Source: Streptomyces cellulosae (GTDB taxonomy: Bacteria > Actinomycetota > Actinomycetes > Streptomycetales > Streptomycetaceae). Taken from it: a DNA stretch of 64,000 nt. The DNA lies in NCBI RefSeq assembly GCF_000721105.1, contig NZ_JOEV01000012.1:128243-192242 (forward strand), given 5' to 3'. The notes under the pieces are model-generated. The model saw nothing but the letters and a program-made list of their open reading frames with translations, ran no database searches and had not been told where the DNA came from. Within the stretch, counting starts at the first letter, position 1. Every line of letters starts with the position of its first letter. Below are positions 54,896 to 63,019 of this stretch, piece after piece. The translations under genes were made by a program, and so were the position numbers.

Positions 54896-57160
54896 TCACC
54901 GCCCGGACGACGCCCCCGCCGCCGGCTTCGCACCCTTCTTCAGGTAGCCCATGTCCTCGTACACCGGCGTCTGGAAGCCGAAGGCGCCCGCGTTGACGAG
55001 GGTCTTGCGGGCCGCCGTGAGCTGGGGGCGCTGGTAGAGGGGGATGGAGCCGGCGGCCGCCCAGATGCGGGAGTCCGCCTTGCGGATCAGGCTGTGGTTC
55101 TCGTCCTGGTCGAGGGTGCCGGCGGCCTGGTCGAAGAGCTGGTTGACCTGGTCGGTGCCGACGCGGGTGTAGTTCTGCTCGACGTTCAGGGAGCCGTCGG
55201 CGGCCGGGACCGGCTTGGCGAAGATGGGGCGGGCGTCGGTCGCGGGGAAGGCGGACGCGGGCCAGGAGTACAGCGCGAGGTCGTACTGGCCGGACGCGAT
55301 GTGGTCCTTGAAGTAGCTCTCGTCCGCGACCTTGGAGATCTCGGTGCGGATACCGACCTTCTCCAGCATCCGCGTGATCCGCTCGGCGACGGTCTCCAGC
55401 GTCTGCGAGCCGGGGCCCGAGGGGAGCACGAAGCGGAGGGTGAGCGGCTTGCCGTCCTTGGCCAGCGGCCCGGCCACGGCGCCCGCCGGTGCGGCGGTGC
55501 CCTTGGGGGCGTACGCGCCGGGCGCACCGCCCTGGTGCAGCTGGTTCGCGTACTGCTTGCCGTCCTGGGCGAGGTGCGTCGAGTCCTCCTCTCCGCTGTA
55601 CTGCTCCCGGCCGGCCTCGCGGTGCCCCTTGCCGTCCTCGCCGGCGTTGTCCTCTCCGACGATGTACGTGCCGTCCTCGTCAGCGCCCGCCGACCGCTCT
55701 CTGTTCTTCGACCCGGAGTCCTCCGCCTTGCCTGTCTTGTCTGTCTTGTCTGTCTTCTCGGGCTTCTCGCCCTCCGGCCCGGCCGCGTTCTCGCCGTCCT
55801 TCCCCTTCTTCTCCTTGACCGGCCCCCCGGGCACCCACCCGGCGTCCGCCAGCAGAGCCTGCGCCTGCGCGGTGTCCTGGCCGCCGAGCGCATCGCTGTT
55901 GTCGGCGTAGGCGGCCTGGCCGGCCAGCGCGAGGTGGCTGCCCACGGGCACCGTGGGCAGGCCGAGCGGCTTGAGGACGGCCTTCGCCAGTGCTCCCCGG
56001 TCGAGGGCGCGGGCCACGGCCCGGCGGACGCGCTCGTCGGCGAGCGGACCGTCGGCGCCGTTGAGGGCCAGCTGGGTGTAGGCGGGCTCCAGCGACTTGC
56101 GTACCTCGAAGCCCTGGAGGGCCTGCCGCTGACGCTCGATCTTCGTACTCGCCCCGCGTTCCTGCTGGTCCGGCCTCCCCTTCTTCTCCGGGCCCGCCTT
56201 CTCGTCAGCGGCCGCCCCGGTTGCCTCGTCCGTGCTCTTCCTGCCGCCGGCCCCCTGGAGCGGGGTGGGGGTGCTCCTGCCGCGGGCGGCGAGGGTGATG
56301 CGTCCGGCCGCCTCGGGGTCGATCTCGGCGAGGTCGACCGCCCCGGCTGCCAGCGCGGCGGTCCGCTGGTCGCGCGGTACGGCCCGCAGCACGATCTCGG
56401 ACAGCTTGGCGGGGTTGCCCCACCAGCGCGGGTTGCGGGTGAGGGTGACCTCGTCGCCCCGGCTGTCCACCTTCTTCACGGTGAACGGCCCGGCGGTGAC
56501 CTTCAGCTTCCGCCGGGCCCCGTCGTTGAAGGTGTCCGGGCTGCCCATGACGTCCTTCGGGTACAGCGGTGAGAACAGCGACTGCCAGTCGGCGTACGGC
56601 CGCCCGAAGGTGACCTTGACCTCCAGGTCGTTCGCCCCGCGCTCGATCTTCTCGATGCGCTCGTAGCCGGCGTTTCGGGCGGTCCAGTACGCGGTGTCCT
56701 TCCCGGACAGGGCACGCCACTGCGCGGCGAAGTCGGCGGCGCCGATCTCCCGGCCGTCGCTCCACACCGCCTGCTGGTTCAGCTTGTACAGCACGACCTG
56801 TTTGGGCTCGGTGTCGACGACCTTCGCGGACTCCAGGTAGTCGGGGTCGCGCTCCGGCCGTCCGTTCTTGTCCAGCCGGAACATCGCCGGCAGAACGGCC
56901 TGGGCGACCCGGGTGGTGCCGGCGTCCGCGTCCGCCTGGAACGTGTTCAGGGTCTCCGGTACGGCGTCCACCGCCCAGCGCAGGGTGCCGCCGTCGGCGA
57001 TGTCGGCGCGGGCCGCCTGTGCGATGTCCGGTCCGGCGAGGGGTTTGCCCGCCGGGTCCTCGGAGCCGCAACCCGCGAGCAGGGGGACCGCGAGCGCACC
57101 CGCGGTGAGGAAAGCGGCCGAGCGCATCACCGCGCGCAGGCCGACGCCGTCGTGGGACAT
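54896..57160 (-). CDS. Orphan family 5 peptide-binding lipoprotein with charged inserts
   Basis: A 754-residue lipoprotein: lipobox LAGC with Cys31. Family 5 blocks: GGTLRWAVDAVPETLNTFQA, AVWSDGREIGAADFAAQW, DERVRRAVARALDRGALAKA and a C-terminal DLALYSWPASAFPATDARP. It is over 200 residues longer than the other binding proteins because of two hydrophilic inserts: about 286-345 (Lys/Glu/Gly-rich) and about 455-560 (KPEKTDKTDKTGKAEDSG and GEDNAGEDGKGHREAGREQY). No permease genes adjoin, so it either serves one of the nearby importers or has another role. ATG 57160 with GGAGG. Confidence 0.88.
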   Translation of the reverse strand: MSHDGVGLRAVMRSAAFLTAGALAVPLLAGCGSEDPAGKPLAGPDIAQAARADIADGGTLRWAVDAVPETLNTFQADADAGTTRVAQAVLPAMFRLDKNGRPERDPDYLESAKVVDTEPKQVVLYKLNQQAVWSDGREIGAADFAAQWRALSGKDTAYWTARNAGYERIEKIERGANDLEVKVTFGRPYADWQSLFSPLYPKDVMGSPDTFNDGARRKLKVTAGPFTVKKVDSRGDEVTLTRNPRWWGNPAKLSEIVLRAVPRDQRTAALAAGAVDLAEIDPEAAGRITLAARGRSTPTPLQGAGGRKSTDEATGAAADEKAGPEKKGRPDQQERGASTKIERQRQALQGFEVRKSLEPAYTQLALNGADGPLADERVRRAVARALDRGALAKAVLKPLGLPTVPVGSHLALAGQAAYADNSDALGGQDTAQAQALLADAGWVPGGPVKEKKGKDGENAAGPEGEKPEKTDKTDKTGKAEDSGSKNRERSAGADEDGTYIVGEDNAGEDGKGHREAGREQYSGEEDSTHLAQDGKQYANQLHQGGAPGAYAPKGTAAPAGAVAGPLAKDGKPLTLRFVLPSGPGSQTLETVAERITRMLEKVGIRTEISKVADESYFKDHIASGQYDLALYSWPASAFPATDARPIFAKPVPAADGSLNVEQNYTRVGTDQVNQLFDQAAGTLDQDENHSLIRKADSRIWAAAGSIPLYQRPQLTAARKTLVNAGAFGFQTPVYEDMGYLKKGAKPAAGASSGR

Positions 57161-57531
57161 CTCTGCGTACCTCCAGGAAGCCGACCCCTCCGCGAATTGC
57201 GAGTTATGATCACGTTTGGGGGTATATGGAGCTGATCAGATGTATTCAGATGTACGCAGACACTGAAGAGGAAAGGGTTCTTCAGCCGACGGCGACACGT
57301 CGGCTGACAGCGGGAAGCCACCCGTGCGGCGCAGCGCACCGCACCCCCGGCCCTCGGCCGCCGCGCATCGACACCCCGCGCGCACGGAGCGTGCACGGGA
57401 GCGCACGGAAGGCTCGCAATACGCCAATCGCTGCACATCCCTTCACATGGCGAGGTGTGACGCGCAACACTCTCAGGCGCATGAACGTTTGGCGCCCAGG
57501 GCACATCCGCCCACGGAAGCGAGGTCACGCC
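57161..57531. promoter_or_regulatory. Upstream region of the orphan binding-protein gene
   Basis: 371 bp, AT-rich between 57195 and 57275. TCAGATGTA occurs twice with a 10-bp period (57236-57244 and 57246-57254), and AGCCGAC/GTCGGCT form a dyad at 57284-57305. These may be control elements of the minus-strand gene. No gene is supported. Confidence 0.4.
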
Positions 57532-57822
57532 ATGTCCGTGCACGACGAACTGACGTCAGTCCAGCGCTGCCTCGACGATCTGGCCCGCTCGGTCGGACGC
57601 CTGGAGCAGCAGATCGGCAGCCGCGGGCTGGAGATGCGCCGCGTCCGCGCCGACGCCGACCACCTGCGCGAGAGCGTCGCGCTGCTGCGTGAGGCGGCCT
57701 CCACGCCCGCCTCGCCGAAGCGCCCCGATCTCGTCACCATCCCCGACACCCCGTACGACGACTCGCTGTGGATCGACACGGACGACGAGGGACTCGGCGC
57801 CCGCGACCGCCGCGCACCCTGA
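57532..57822 (+). CDS. Small coiled-coil protein, unknown
   Basis: A 96-residue acidic protein. Residues 3-55 form a predicted coiled coil with heptads (ELTSVQRCLDDLARSVGRLE, VRADADHLRESVALLREA). The C-terminal part PDTPYDDSLWIDTDDEGLG is acidic and disordered-looking. ATG with GAGG eight bases upstream. No known domain recognised. A hairpin follows. Confidence 0.68.
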   Translation: MSVHDELTSVQRCLDDLARSVGRLEQQIGSRGLEMRRVRADADHLRESVALLREAASTPASPKRPDLVTIPDTPYDDSLWIDTDDEGLGARDRRAP

Positions 57823-57842
57823 GTCCACCCCCGCGGCCCGTC

Positions 57843-57874
57843 GGCTCCTGAGCCACCCGATCGGCTCAGGAGCC
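57843..57874 (+). terminator. Hairpin after the coiled-coil protein gene
   Basis: GGCTCCTGAGCC (57843-57854) and GGCTCAGGAGCC (57863-57874) pair perfectly with an 8-base loop, 20 bp past the stop codon. Confidence 0.8.
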
Positions 57875-57883
57875 ACCCGTCGG

Positions 57884-58033
57884 CCCTGAGCCGACCGTCG
57901 GTCCCTGTGCCGACCGTCGGTCTCTGTGCCGTCGGTCGTTCCTGTGCCGTCCGTAGTCCCTGAGCCGTCCGTAGTTCCTGAGCCGTCCGCAGTCCCTGAG
58001 CTGTTCGCAGTCCTTCGAGCCGTCCGCAGTCCC
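57884..58033. repeat. Minisatellite in front of the sdh operon
   Basis: About eight imperfect direct units of 17-19 bp with consensus CCCTGAGCCGTCCGCAGT, drifting from CCGACCGTCGGT at the left to CCGTCCGCAGT at the right. It ends only 20 bp before the first sdh start codon, so it covers the place where the promoter and leader are expected. Units vary in length and have no spacers, so it is not a CRISPR array. Confidence 0.88.
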
Positions 58034-58052
58034 GACCGACCGGAGTCATGAA

Positions 58053-58892
58053 TTGGCCACTGGTACGGAACCTCCAGCCACCGAAGACCCCCTTCCGTCG
58101 CGCGGCGGCGTACGTACCCGTACGCGCGCCGCGATCGACGCCCCGCACCTGCGGACCGACCGCTGGTGGCTGGCCCCCGCCTGCACGGCCGCCGGTCTGC
58201 TCGCGTTCGTCGTGTACTCGACGTGGCGGGCGTTCGCCAACGCCGACTACTACGCGGCGCCGTACGTCTCGCCGTTCTACTCCCCGTGCCTCGCGGACAA
58301 CTGCGACACCATGCGCCACGGCCCCAACTGGGACCTCTTCGGCAGCTGGTGGGGCATCTCCCCCGCGATCATCATCCTGATCTTCCCGCTCGGCTTCCGC
58401 CTGACCTGCTACTACTACCGGAAGGCCTACTACCGGGGCTTCTGGGCCTCGCCCCCGGCCTGCGCGGTGGCCGAGCCGCACAAGAAGTACACGGGCGAGA
58501 CCCGTTTCCCGCTGGTGCTCCAGAACATCCACCGGTACTTCTTCTACGCCGCGATCGTCGTCGCCGGGATCCTGACCTACGACACCGTGCTCGCCTTCCG
58601 TGACGAGCACTACGCCTGGGGCCACATGGGCCTGGGCACCCTGGTCTTCCTGCTGAACATCGTGCTGATCTGGGCGTACACGATCTCCTGCCACTCCTGT
58701 CGGCACATCGTGGGCGGCAAGCTCAAGCACTTCTCCAGGCATCCCGTGCGGTACCGGGCGTGGCAGCTGGTCGGCAAGCTCAACGCCCGCCACATGCTGC
58801 TGGCCTGGGCGTCGCTGGTGAGCGTGGCGCTCGCCGACTTCTACGTGTACCTCGTCGCGTCCGGCGTCTTCGACGATCCGCGCTTCTTCTAG
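58053..58892 (+). CDS. sdhC: Succinate dehydrogenase membrane anchor subunit
   Basis: A 279-residue protein with five membrane segments, the fused anchor type of actinobacterial Sdh1-like complexes. His residues in the helices (RFPLVLQNIHRYFFYAA, ISCHSCRHIVGGKLKHF) are candidates for haem ligation. A Cys-containing loop SPCLADNCDTM lies between helices 1 and 2. TTG start at 58053 with CGGAG seven bases upstream is chosen. It anchors SdhAB and passes electrons to menaquinone (inference from the family). First gene of the sdhCAB operon. Confidence 0.87.
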   Translation: MATGTEPPATEDPLPSRGGVRTRTRAAIDAPHLRTDRWWLAPACTAAGLLAFVVYSTWRAFANADYYAAPYVSPFYSPCLADNCDTMRHGPNWDLFGSWWGISPAIIILIFPLGFRLTCYYYRKAYYRGFWASPPACAVAEPHKKYTGETRFPLVLQNIHRYFFYAAIVVAGILTYDTVLAFRDEHYAWGHMGLGTLVFLLNIVLIWAYTISCHSCRHIVGGKLKHFSRHPVRYRAWQLVGKLNARHMLLAWASLVSVALADFYVYLVASGVFDDPRFF

Positions 58893-58909
58893 ATGGGTGG
58901 GACCTTCTG

Positions 58910-60844
58910 ATGACCGTGGTCGACCGACAGGAGTGGGACGTCGTCGTGGTCGGCGCCGGCGGTGCCGGGCTGCGCGCCGCCATCGAGGCACGTGAGCGGG
59001 GCGCCCGTACGGCGGTGATCTGCAAGTCGCTGTTCGGCAAGGCGCACACCGTGATGGCCGAGGGCGGCATCGCGGCGGCGATGGGCAACGCCAACGCCGG
59101 CGACAACTGGCAGGTCCACTTCCGCGACACCATGCGCGGCGGCAAGTTCCTCAACCAGTGGCGGATGGCCGAGCTGCACGCGCAGGAGGCGCCGGACCGG
59201 GTGTGGGAGCTGGAGACCTGGGGCGCCCTGTTCGACCGTACGAAGGACGGCCGCATCTCGCAGCGCAACTTCGGCGGCCACGAGTACCCGCGCCTCGCGC
59301 ATGTCGGCGACCGCACCGGCCTGGAGCTGATCCGCACGCTCCAGCAGAAGATCGTCTCGCTCCAGCAGGAGGACTTCAAGGAGACCGGGGACTACGAGTC
59401 CCGGCTGAAGGTGTTCCAGGAATGCACGGTCACCCGGGTCCTCAAAGAGGGCTCGCAGGTGAGCGGCGTCTTCGGGTACGAGCGCGAGTCGGGCCGTTTC
59501 TTCGTCCTGGAAGCCCCGGCCGTGGTGATCGCGACCGGCGGCATCGGCAAGTCCTTCAAGGTGACGTCGAACTCGTGGGAGTACACGGGTGACGGCCACG
59601 CGCTGGCCCTGCTCGCGGGCGCGCCCCTGCTCAACATGGAGTTCGTGCAGTTCCACCCGACCGGCATGGTCTGGCCGCCGTCGGTGAAGGGCATCCTCGT
59701 CACCGAGTCGGTGCGCGGCGACGGCGGGGTGCTCAGGAACTCCGAGGGCAAGCGGTTCATGTTCGACTACATCCCCGACGTCTTCAAGGAGAAGTACGCG
59801 GAGTCGGAGGACGAGGGCGACCGCTGGTACGAGGACCCGGACCACAACCGGCGCCCGCCCGAACTGCTCCCCCGCGACGAGGTGGCCCGCGCGATCAACT
59901 CCGAGGTGAAGGCGGGCCGCGGCTCCCCGCACGGCGGTGTCTTCCTGGACGTGTCGACGCGGATGCCCGCCGAGGTCATCCGGCGCCGCCTGCCCTCCAT
60001 GTACCACCAGTTCAAGGAGCTGGCCGACGTCGACATCACCGCGGAGGCGATGGAGGTCGGACCCACCTGTCACTACGTGATGGGCGGCATCGCGGTCGAC
60101 TCGGACACGGCGGCCGCACGCGGGGTGCCCGGGCTGTACGCGGCCGGTGAGGTGGCGGGCGGCATGCACGGCTCCAACCGGCTCGGCGGCAACTCCCTCT
60201 CGGACCTGCTGGTGTTCGGGCGCCGGGCGGGCCGGCACGCGGCCGAGTACGCGACCGGCCTCTCGGCGGACCGCCCGCCGGTCGACGACACCCAGATCGA
60301 CACGGCGGCGGCGGAGGCGCTGCGGCCGTTCTCGGCGGAGGGCCTGGAACCCGCCGGAGGTCCGCCGGAGAACCCGTACACCCTCCACCAGGAACTCCAG
60401 CAGAACATGCACGACCTCGTCGGCATCATCCGCCGCGAGGCGGAGATGCGGCAGGCCCTGGAGAAACTGGCCGACCTGCGGGTACGGGCCCGCCGGGCCG
60501 GCGTCGAGGGCCACCGCCAGTTCAATCCCGGCTGGCACCTGGCCCTGGACCTGCGCAACATGCTGCTGGTCAGCGAGTGCGTGGCCCGGGCCGCGCTGGA
60601 GCGCACCGAGTCCCGCGGCGGCCACACCCGCGAGGACCACCCGGCGATGGACCGCGAGTGGCGCCGCGTCAACCTGCTCTGCCGGCTCACGGACCCGACC
60701 GGCGGACTGGCGGCCACCGACCCCGTGCGCGGCCAGATCGACCTCACCCGCGAGACCACCGAACCCGTCCGCCCCGACCTGCTCGCCCTCTTCGACAAGG
60801 AGGAGCTGGTCAAGTACCTCGCCGAAGAGGAGCTGTACGAATGA
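58910..60844 (+). CDS. sdhA: Succinate dehydrogenase flavoprotein subunit
   Basis: A 644-residue flavoprotein that oxidises succinate to fumarate. FAD-binding GAGGAGLRAAIEA (about 15-27), the covalent-flavin His in GKAHTVMAEGG, FHPTGM, the substrate stretch HYVMGGIAVD and GSNRLGGNSLSDLLVFGRRA are all present. ATG 58910, 17 bp after sdhC; the stop overlaps sdhB by 4 bp. Confidence 0.96.
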   Translation: MTVVDRQEWDVVVVGAGGAGLRAAIEARERGARTAVICKSLFGKAHTVMAEGGIAAAMGNANAGDNWQVHFRDTMRGGKFLNQWRMAELHAQEAPDRVWELETWGALFDRTKDGRISQRNFGGHEYPRLAHVGDRTGLELIRTLQQKIVSLQQEDFKETGDYESRLKVFQECTVTRVLKEGSQVSGVFGYERESGRFFVLEAPAVVIATGGIGKSFKVTSNSWEYTGDGHALALLAGAPLLNMEFVQFHPTGMVWPPSVKGILVTESVRGDGGVLRNSEGKRFMFDYIPDVFKEKYAESEDEGDRWYEDPDHNRRPPELLPRDEVARAINSEVKAGRGSPHGGVFLDVSTRMPAEVIRRRLPSMYHQFKELADVDITAEAMEVGPTCHYVMGGIAVDSDTAAARGVPGLYAAGEVAGGMHGSNRLGGNSLSDLLVFGRRAGRHAAEYATGLSADRPPVDDTQIDTAAAEALRPFSAEGLEPAGGPPENPYTLHQELQQNMHDLVGIIRREAEMRQALEKLADLRVRARRAGVEGHRQFNPGWHLALDLRNMLLVSECVARAALERTESRGGHTREDHPAMDREWRRVNLLCRLTDPTGGLAATDPVRGQIDLTRETTEPVRPDLLALFDKEELVKYLAEEELYE

Positions 60845-61611
60845 GCAGCTACGACGCCCACTTCAAGGTGTGGCGGGGTGATGTGAAGGGCGGGGGCCTT
60901 CAGGACTTCAAGGTCGAGGTGAACGACGGCGAGGTCGTCCTCGACATCATCCACCGCCTCCAGGCCACCCAGGCCCCCGACCTCGCCGTCCGCTGGAACT
61001 GCAAGGCGGGCAAGTGCGGTTCGTGCTCGGCGGAGATCAACGGCCGGCCGCGTCTGCTGTGCATGACCCGCATGTCCGTGTTCACCCGCGAGGAGACGAT
61101 CACCGTCACCCCGCTCAGGGCCTTCCCGGTCGTACGGGATCTGGTGACGGACGTCGGCTTCAACTACACGAAGGCGCGCGAGGTACCGGCGTTCGTACCG
61201 CCTGAGGGCCTCGGCCCCGGCGAGTACCGGATGATGCAGGAGGACGTGGACCGCTCGCAGGAGTTCCGCAAGTGCATCGAGTGCTTCCTGTGCCAGGACA
61301 CCTGCCATGTGGTCCGCGACCACGAGGAGAACAAGACGGCGTTCGCCGGCCCGCGCTTCCTGATGCGGGTAGCGGAACTCGACATGCACCCCCTGGACGC
61401 GGCCGCCGAGTCCGGCCTGGACCGCAAGAAGGCCGCCCAGGACGAACACGGACTCGGCTACTGCAACATCACCAAGTGCTGCACGGAGGTCTGCCCCGAG
61501 GGCATCAAGATCACGGACAACGCGCTGATCCCGCTGAAGGAACGGGCCGTCGACCGCAAGTACGATCCGCTGGTGTGGCTGGGGTCGAAGATCAGGAGGC
61601 GGAGTTCGTAG
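60841..61611 (+). CDS. sdhB: Succinate dehydrogenase iron-sulfur subunit
   Basis: A 256-residue subunit. The [2Fe-2S] site is CKAGKCGSCSAE with a later Cys in RPRLLCM; the C-terminal ferredoxin domain has CIECFLCQDTC and ITKCCTEVCPEGIKI for the 4Fe and 3Fe clusters. ATG overlaps the sdhA stop (ATGA). Its last 20 bp overlap, tail to tail, the convergent membrane-protein gene. Confidence 0.96.
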   Translation: MSSYDAHFKVWRGDVKGGGLQDFKVEVNDGEVVLDIIHRLQATQAPDLAVRWNCKAGKCGSCSAEINGRPRLLCMTRMSVFTREETITVTPLRAFPVVRDLVTDVGFNYTKAREVPAFVPPEGLGPGEYRMMQEDVDRSQEFRKCIECFLCQDTCHVVRDHEENKTAFAGPRFLMRVAELDMHPLDAAAESGLDRKKAAQDEHGLGYCNITKCCTEVCPEGIKITDNALIPLKERAVDRKYDPLVWLGSKIRRRSS

Positions 61612-61915
61612 GGGGCGGTACGGGGGTACGGCCGGGGCGCTGGGCGAGCATCTGGATGCCGAGGCTCCCCAGGAACACGAACCAGCCGATGACCGGGAGC
61701 ACACCGGACCTTTCCCGGAACACGCCGAGGAACATCCACAGGGATGCCCCGACCGCGCCGATCAGCTGGCCGTACCCCCACAGCTTCGGCCGCAGGATCC
61801 GCTGCCGGCCCAGTGGCAGCACCCAGCCGGTCGTGACGCCCGCGAGGCCGAACCCCGCCATCAGCGTCACGGCCAGCGCGCCGGCGACCACCAGGTACAT
61901 GTGCATGCCGATCAT
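61592..61915 (-). CDS. Small three- or four-helix membrane protein, unknown
   Basis: A 107-residue membrane protein: MYLVVAGALAVTLMAGFGLA, LWGYGQLIGAVGASLWMFLG and LPVIGWFVFLGSLGIQML are membrane segments, with RQRILRPKLWGYG between and a Pro-rich C-terminus. Start ATG 61915 or the ATG three codons later. The 3' end overlaps sdhB on the opposite strand. Function not recognised. Confidence 0.68.
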   Translation of the reverse strand: MIGMHMYLVVAGALAVTLMAGFGLAGVTTGWVLPLGRQRILRPKLWGYGQLIGAVGASLWMFLGVFRERSGVLPVIGWFVFLGSLGIQMLAQRPGRTPVPPPTNSAS

Positions 61916-61973
61916 CGTCCCACCGGGGCCTTCGCCGCACCAGGGCTGAGGCCCCCTGAGCCCGCTGCCCTCG

Positions 61974-62927
61974 TCAGGCCGCTGCCCGCAGATATCCCGA
62001 GTGCGCCACCTGACCGAGGAAGGTGAACCGGGTCTCGCCGGCCATGTGCTTCTCGAAGGCCTCCTTGATGCCGGGCCACTTGGGGTGCCCGAAGTCGTCG
62101 AGGACCACGATGCCGCCGGGTGCGACGATCTGCTCGGCCCACTCCAGGTCGGCCGCGACACCGGCGGCGGAGTGGTCGCCGTCGACGATGACCACACCGT
62201 AGGAACGGTCGGAGACCAGCGCACGCACCTCCGGGTCCTCGGAGAAGCCCTGCTGGATCCGGGCCGCCGCACCGGCCGCGCCCGCGAGAGCCAGGTTGAC
62301 GCGCACCGCGGCGCCCTGCACGGGGGTGCCCGAGGCGTCGTCGCCCATGCTGGCGCCGGGCTGCAACTGGGTGCCCGCGAGCGGATCGACGATCGTCAGC
62401 TTCGGTTCCCGCCCGGCGCGCTCCAGCATCCGGATCAGGGCCGCGCCGAACATCCCGTACAGGGTGCCGATCTCCAGGACCTCGTCGTTCGGCGGGTCCA
62501 GCAGCGGTACGGCGGACAGCTTGCCGACGATGTTCATCGTGCCGCCGGCGATCCGGCCGACCCCGAGCGCCTCCATCGCGATGAGCAGCCGGAACGCCTG
62601 GGCGACACTGCGCTCGGCGCCGTCCCTGTCCCCGGTGACCTTCGCCAGCTCGTCGATCGCCCGGTCGAGGTGGGACGCGGACGGCAGCCGGGCCATACCG
62701 CGCCCGGTGCCGTCGAAGAACAGCTCCAAGGGGCGCAGGCGGCCGCGCAGCTCGTTCAGTTCCTCCCGCAGCGCCGCGTCGGGAGTGCCGGCGGCAGCCG
62801 TGGTGTTCTGGGCCGTCGATCCGTTCTGGAGGGAACGGCGGACGTGGCGCTCAATGCGCTGGTCGATGAGGTCGGCCACCGGGCGCAGAGTGCGCCGGGC
62901 AGCCTTGCTGGTGAGTAGCGCTCGCAT
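61974..62927 (-). CDS. Class I SAM-dependent methyltransferase (CmcI/Methyltransf_24-like)
   Basis: A 317-residue protein. Residues 1-110 are helical, with a possible coiled coil (REELNELRGRLRPLELFF). The Rossmann part has VLEIGTLYGMFGAALIRML (motif I), LTIVDPLAG (motif II) and VVIVDGDHSAAGVAADLEWA with PGGIVVLDDFG, the wording of CmcI-like and macrocin-type methyltransferases that often modify sugars or glycans. ATG 62927. The substrate is not evident. Confidence 0.8.
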   Translation of the reverse strand: MRALLTSKAARRTLRPVADLIDQRIERHVRRSLQNGSTAQNTTAAAGTPDAALREELNELRGRLRPLELFFDGTGRGMARLPSASHLDRAIDELAKVTGDRDGAERSVAQAFRLLIAMEALGVGRIAGGTMNIVGKLSAVPLLDPPNDEVLEIGTLYGMFGAALIRMLERAGREPKLTIVDPLAGTQLQPGASMGDDASGTPVQGAAVRVNLALAGAAGAAARIQQGFSEDPEVRALVSDRSYGVVIVDGDHSAAGVAADLEWAEQIVAPGGIVVLDDFGHPKWPGIKEAFEKHMAGETRFTFLGQVAHSGYLRAAA

Positions 62928-62968
62928 CCCTGGACGCTAGGACGACCGCAGCCCGCCCACAACCAACA

Positions 62969-63019
62969 AAGGGGCCCGTTCAGACGAAGCACGCATGACG
63001 TCTGGACCACGGGACCCTT
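62969..63019 (-). terminator. Imperfect hairpin at the end of the phosphotransferase gene
   Basis: AAGGGGCCCGT and CAGACG on the left pair with CGTCTG and ACGGGACCCTT on the right, with a small bulge and one G-T pair. It overlaps the stop codon. Confidence 0.55.

Noticed and set aside
57884..58033. Repeated units resembling a CRISPR array
   Set aside because: Units of 17-19 bp are contiguous with no spacers and drift in sequence; no cas genes occur in the window.
62969..63019. Structured RNA or riboswitch near the phosphotransferase gene
   Set aside because: The hairpin overlaps the stop codon at the 3' end of the gene, so a terminator is the simpler explanation.
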